Part shown: in pieces, positions 51,523 through 53,210 of the stretch
Layout: each line of letters starts with the position of its first letter
Position numbering within the stretch: the stretch's first letter is position 1
Position numbers and translations under genes: made by a program
Notes under the pieces: model-generated
The model's input: the letters and a program-made list of their open reading frames with translations, nothing else
What the model was told of the DNA's origin: nothing
Database searches by the model: none
Origin: an uncultured Lachnospiraceae bacterium
GTDB taxonomy: Bacteria > Bacillota > Clostridia > Lachnospirales > Lachnospiraceae
Reading direction: 5' to 3'
DNA: 53,210 bases
Assembly (NCBI GenBank): GCA_934402515.1
Contig: CAKRTZ010000010.1
Coordinates: forward strand, 1 to 53,210

Positions 51523-52828
51523 AAGGATAGTAAGCGATCCATAAGAAAATTCCCGCACTGCACCATGCAGAAGCATTGGCAAGGCACACCCCCACATAGC
51601 TAAGTCTGTGCGCCGCCATGATTGCCAGTACACCACGGCTTAACAATTCCACAACGCCGCCCAGCATGGGCATGAACCCGTATCCGCAGCCCTGAAGCAC
51701 ATTACGGAAGATAAAGATCATTCCCAGTGGAATGAAGAACAGACCGCATACTTTAATGTATATATCCGCATAGTGAAGCACTTGGTCCAGATTTTCACTG
51801 ACAAAGAGACGAATCAGATACGGCATCAGCAGGATGACAATTCCATATACGATCACGGAATACACTGCGGACATCAGGTTGGCGGCCCTTACTCCTTTAC
51901 GGATTCTGGACAGATCGTTAGTTCCCAGATTTTGTGCACTGTAGGTAGACATGGTAACTCCCATGGCTCCGAAGGGCTGGGTTACCAGCTGTTCCACTTT
52001 ACATGCCGCCGTATAGGAAGCTACTACCGTGGATCCCAGCAGATTCAATGCAGACTGCAGAATTATGGTTCCGATTGCGGTGATGCAAAACTGCAATGCC
52101 ATGGGGATTCCGATTTTCAGCTGAATCCAGGGTAAATGACCCTCCAGCCGGTAATGTCTCCATTCTGCCCGGAGTAAAGGAACTTTTTTTAAGATGTATA
52201 AATGGCATAAAATACCTGCCAGAAGCTGGGATAAAACCGTAGCCCATGCAGCTCCTGCCACCCCCATCTGGAAGTTGACTACAAAGAGCAGATCCAGGAA
52301 GATGTTTAAAAACGCAGAAAAGATAAGAAAATACAAGGGAACCTTACTATTTCCCACTGCGCGCAGCAGACTTGCCACCAGGTTATACCAGAGATTTCCT
52401 GCCAGTCCATAGCAGATAATCAGAATATAAGTTCTGGACATCTCGTAGATGTCCTCCGGTGTATTCATGATGGTAAGAAGAGGATCCATCAACAGAACGC
52501 TGCCTAAGGTCATAACCACAATGACGATCAATGTCAGCAGTGTGGCACTTCCCACACTCTTTTTGATTCCCTCTTCATCACCGGCACCAAAACGCTGTCC
52601 TGTAATGATGGTAAATCCCGTGGTCAGTCCCTGGGAAAATCCAATGATCAGAAAACCGATGGTTCCTGTGGCACCTACCGCTGCCAGAGCCTGCACACCC
52701 ACGTAACGTCCCACAATGATGGTATCCACCATGCTGTAAAGCTGTTGGAAAATATTACCTATAATAATGGGAATAATAAATTTTAAAATTAATTTGAAGG
52801 GACTCCCCTTCGTCATATCTAACTGCAT
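51464..52828 (-). CDS. MATE-family efflux transporter
   Basis: 454 residues with twelve membrane helices in two repeated halves. The start PFKLILKFIIPIIIGNIFQQLYS and the VDTIIVGRYVG stretch are typical of the DinF/NorM MATE fold, as is the AVGATGTIGF region. By family it exports cationic drugs or metabolites with Na+ or H+; the substrate is unknown. GGAG precedes the ATG. It follows the PH-domain gene by 8 bp. Confidence 0.93.
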   Translation of the reverse strand: MQLDMTKGSPFKLILKFIIPIIIGNIFQQLYSMVDTIIVGRYVGVQALAAVGATGTIGFLIIGFSQGLTTGFTIITGQRFGAGDEEGIKKSVGSATLLTLIVIVVMTLGSVLLMDPLLTIMNTPEDIYEMSRTYILIICYGLAGNLWYNLVASLLRAVGNSKVPLYFLIFSAFLNIFLDLLFVVNFQMGVAGAAWATVLSQLLAGILCHLYILKKVPLLRAEWRHYRLEGHLPWIQLKIGIPMALQFCITAIGTIILQSALNLLGSTVVASYTAACKVEQLVTQPFGAMGVTMSTYSAQNLGTNDLSRIRKGVRAANLMSAVYSVIVYGIVILLMPYLIRLFVSENLDQVLHYADIYIKVCGLFFIPLGMIFIFRNVLQGCGYGFMPMLGGVVELLSRGVLAIMAAHRLSYVGVCLANASAWCSAGIFLWIAYYPFMKKLSCRMNRSAAPSEVR

Positions 52829-52836
52829 GACTTTTC

Positions 52837-53210
52837 TTACTCCATATCCGTATCGGTCAGATCCTCCGCCTCTGCCCCGATATTCAGGGTATTCAGGGTT
52901 CTGCGTTTCATCCGCATCTTCTCCGATGACTGTAAAATATAATTTTTCACCTCTTTGGCATGTTTAATGTGCTCCAGATAAAGCTTGGGATGGGTGGTAT
53001 CCCCGGTATAACAAACCACAGTGCCCAGTCCAAAGATGCGTTCTCCCAGAGTTCTGGTCAGTTCCACATCCTGAATCTTGTACATATAGCAATCATCTTC
53101 CACCTTTTTGAAAAACCCGCTGTCGATGGTCACAATTTCCTCTCCCACCAGATACTTGGTAAAGGTGAACGGCAGTCCAAAAAACAGCCAGCGCTTCCGC
53201 TCCTCAAATC
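52837..53210 (-). CDS. Bacterial PH-domain protein (partial, 5' end outside)
   Basis: The frame is open to the window edge, so at least 123 C-terminal residues are seen. RWLFFGLPFTFTKYLVGEE, then IDSGFFKKVEDDCYMYKIQDVELTRTLGERIFGLGTVVCYTGD fits the bacterial PH (DUF304/YdbT-like) domain, ending in an acidic tail. A GTG at 53148 is internal, not the start. Upstream membrane helices would be expected but lie outside. It is probably cotranscribed with the MATE gene. Confidence 0.82.
   Translation of the reverse strand, partial: FEERKRWLFFGLPFTFTKYLVGEEIVTIDSGFFKKVEDDCYMYKIQDVELTRTLGERIFGLGTVVCYTGDTTHPKLYLEHIKHAKEVKNYILQSSEKMRMKRRTLNTLNIGAEAEDLTDTDME

Overview
The window reads as chromosome of a gut-type Firmicute of class Clostridia, most likely family Lachnospiraceae. 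The reasons are PolC-type replicative polymerase, the rimP-nusA-ylxR-ylxQ-infB-rbfA-nrnA-truB-ribF order, the MEP pathway (ispG, dxr), pyruvate phosphate dikinase, AGGAG-type ribosome binding sites, and TTGACA/TATAAT promoters. The genus is not fixed by what I can see. There is no phage, insertion sequence or CRISPR array.

Region 1 (1-9.0 kb, minus strand): start of an exported protein gene cut by the window edge, then the nusA/infB translation operon ending in ribF, and tRNA-Glu(CTC). Region 2 (9.2-15.9 kb, minus): polC and ispG from one near-consensus promoter, and a variant Ser/Thr kinase gene. Region 3 (16.1-23.4 kb, minus): an envelope and translation block (rseP, dxr, cdsA, uppS, frr, pyrH, a bactofilin, a polysaccharide deacetylase), preceded by an Hpt protein and a REC-GGDEF-EAL protein (to 25.2 kb) that look like a phosphorelay feeding c-di-GMP breakdown.

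Region 4 (25.4-35.0 kb, accessory): a membrane acyltransferase, then a citrate lyase locus split into two divergent units. The minus unit is serine hydrolase-lysR-citD-citE-citF-citG. The plus unit is citC-citX-GGDEF. A 168-bp divergent promoter region between them carries a strong dyad. All factors for making active citrate lyase are present (CitDEF subunits, CitG/CitX for the prosthetic group, CitC for acetylation), but no citrate transporter or oxaloacetate decarboxylase is in view.

Region 5 (35.2-42.9 kb): ppdK, a glycerophosphodiesterase-MFS pair, an ABC-F ATPase with one canonical and one degenerate ATP site, and a PHP phosphoesterase. Region 6 (43.0-48.8 kb, minus): pheA, ppx, ppk1, maf and a small acidic protein, so polyphosphate synthesis and breakdown sit together. 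Region 7 (49.0-53.2 kb): a membrane-anchored DUF5050-like protein, a degenerate FolC-like protein that has lost its ATP-binding and ligase motifs, a CmpB-like membrane protein, a MATE exporter and a bacterial PH-domain protein running off the window.

The least explained items are a family of ~148-bp intergenic elements with 16-17-bp terminal inverted repeats (9187-9335 and 48795-48942, plus a short hairpin form at 117-151), the FolC-like relic, and the repeated tail-to-tail gene overlaps. I see no wholly new multi-gene defence or biosynthetic system.
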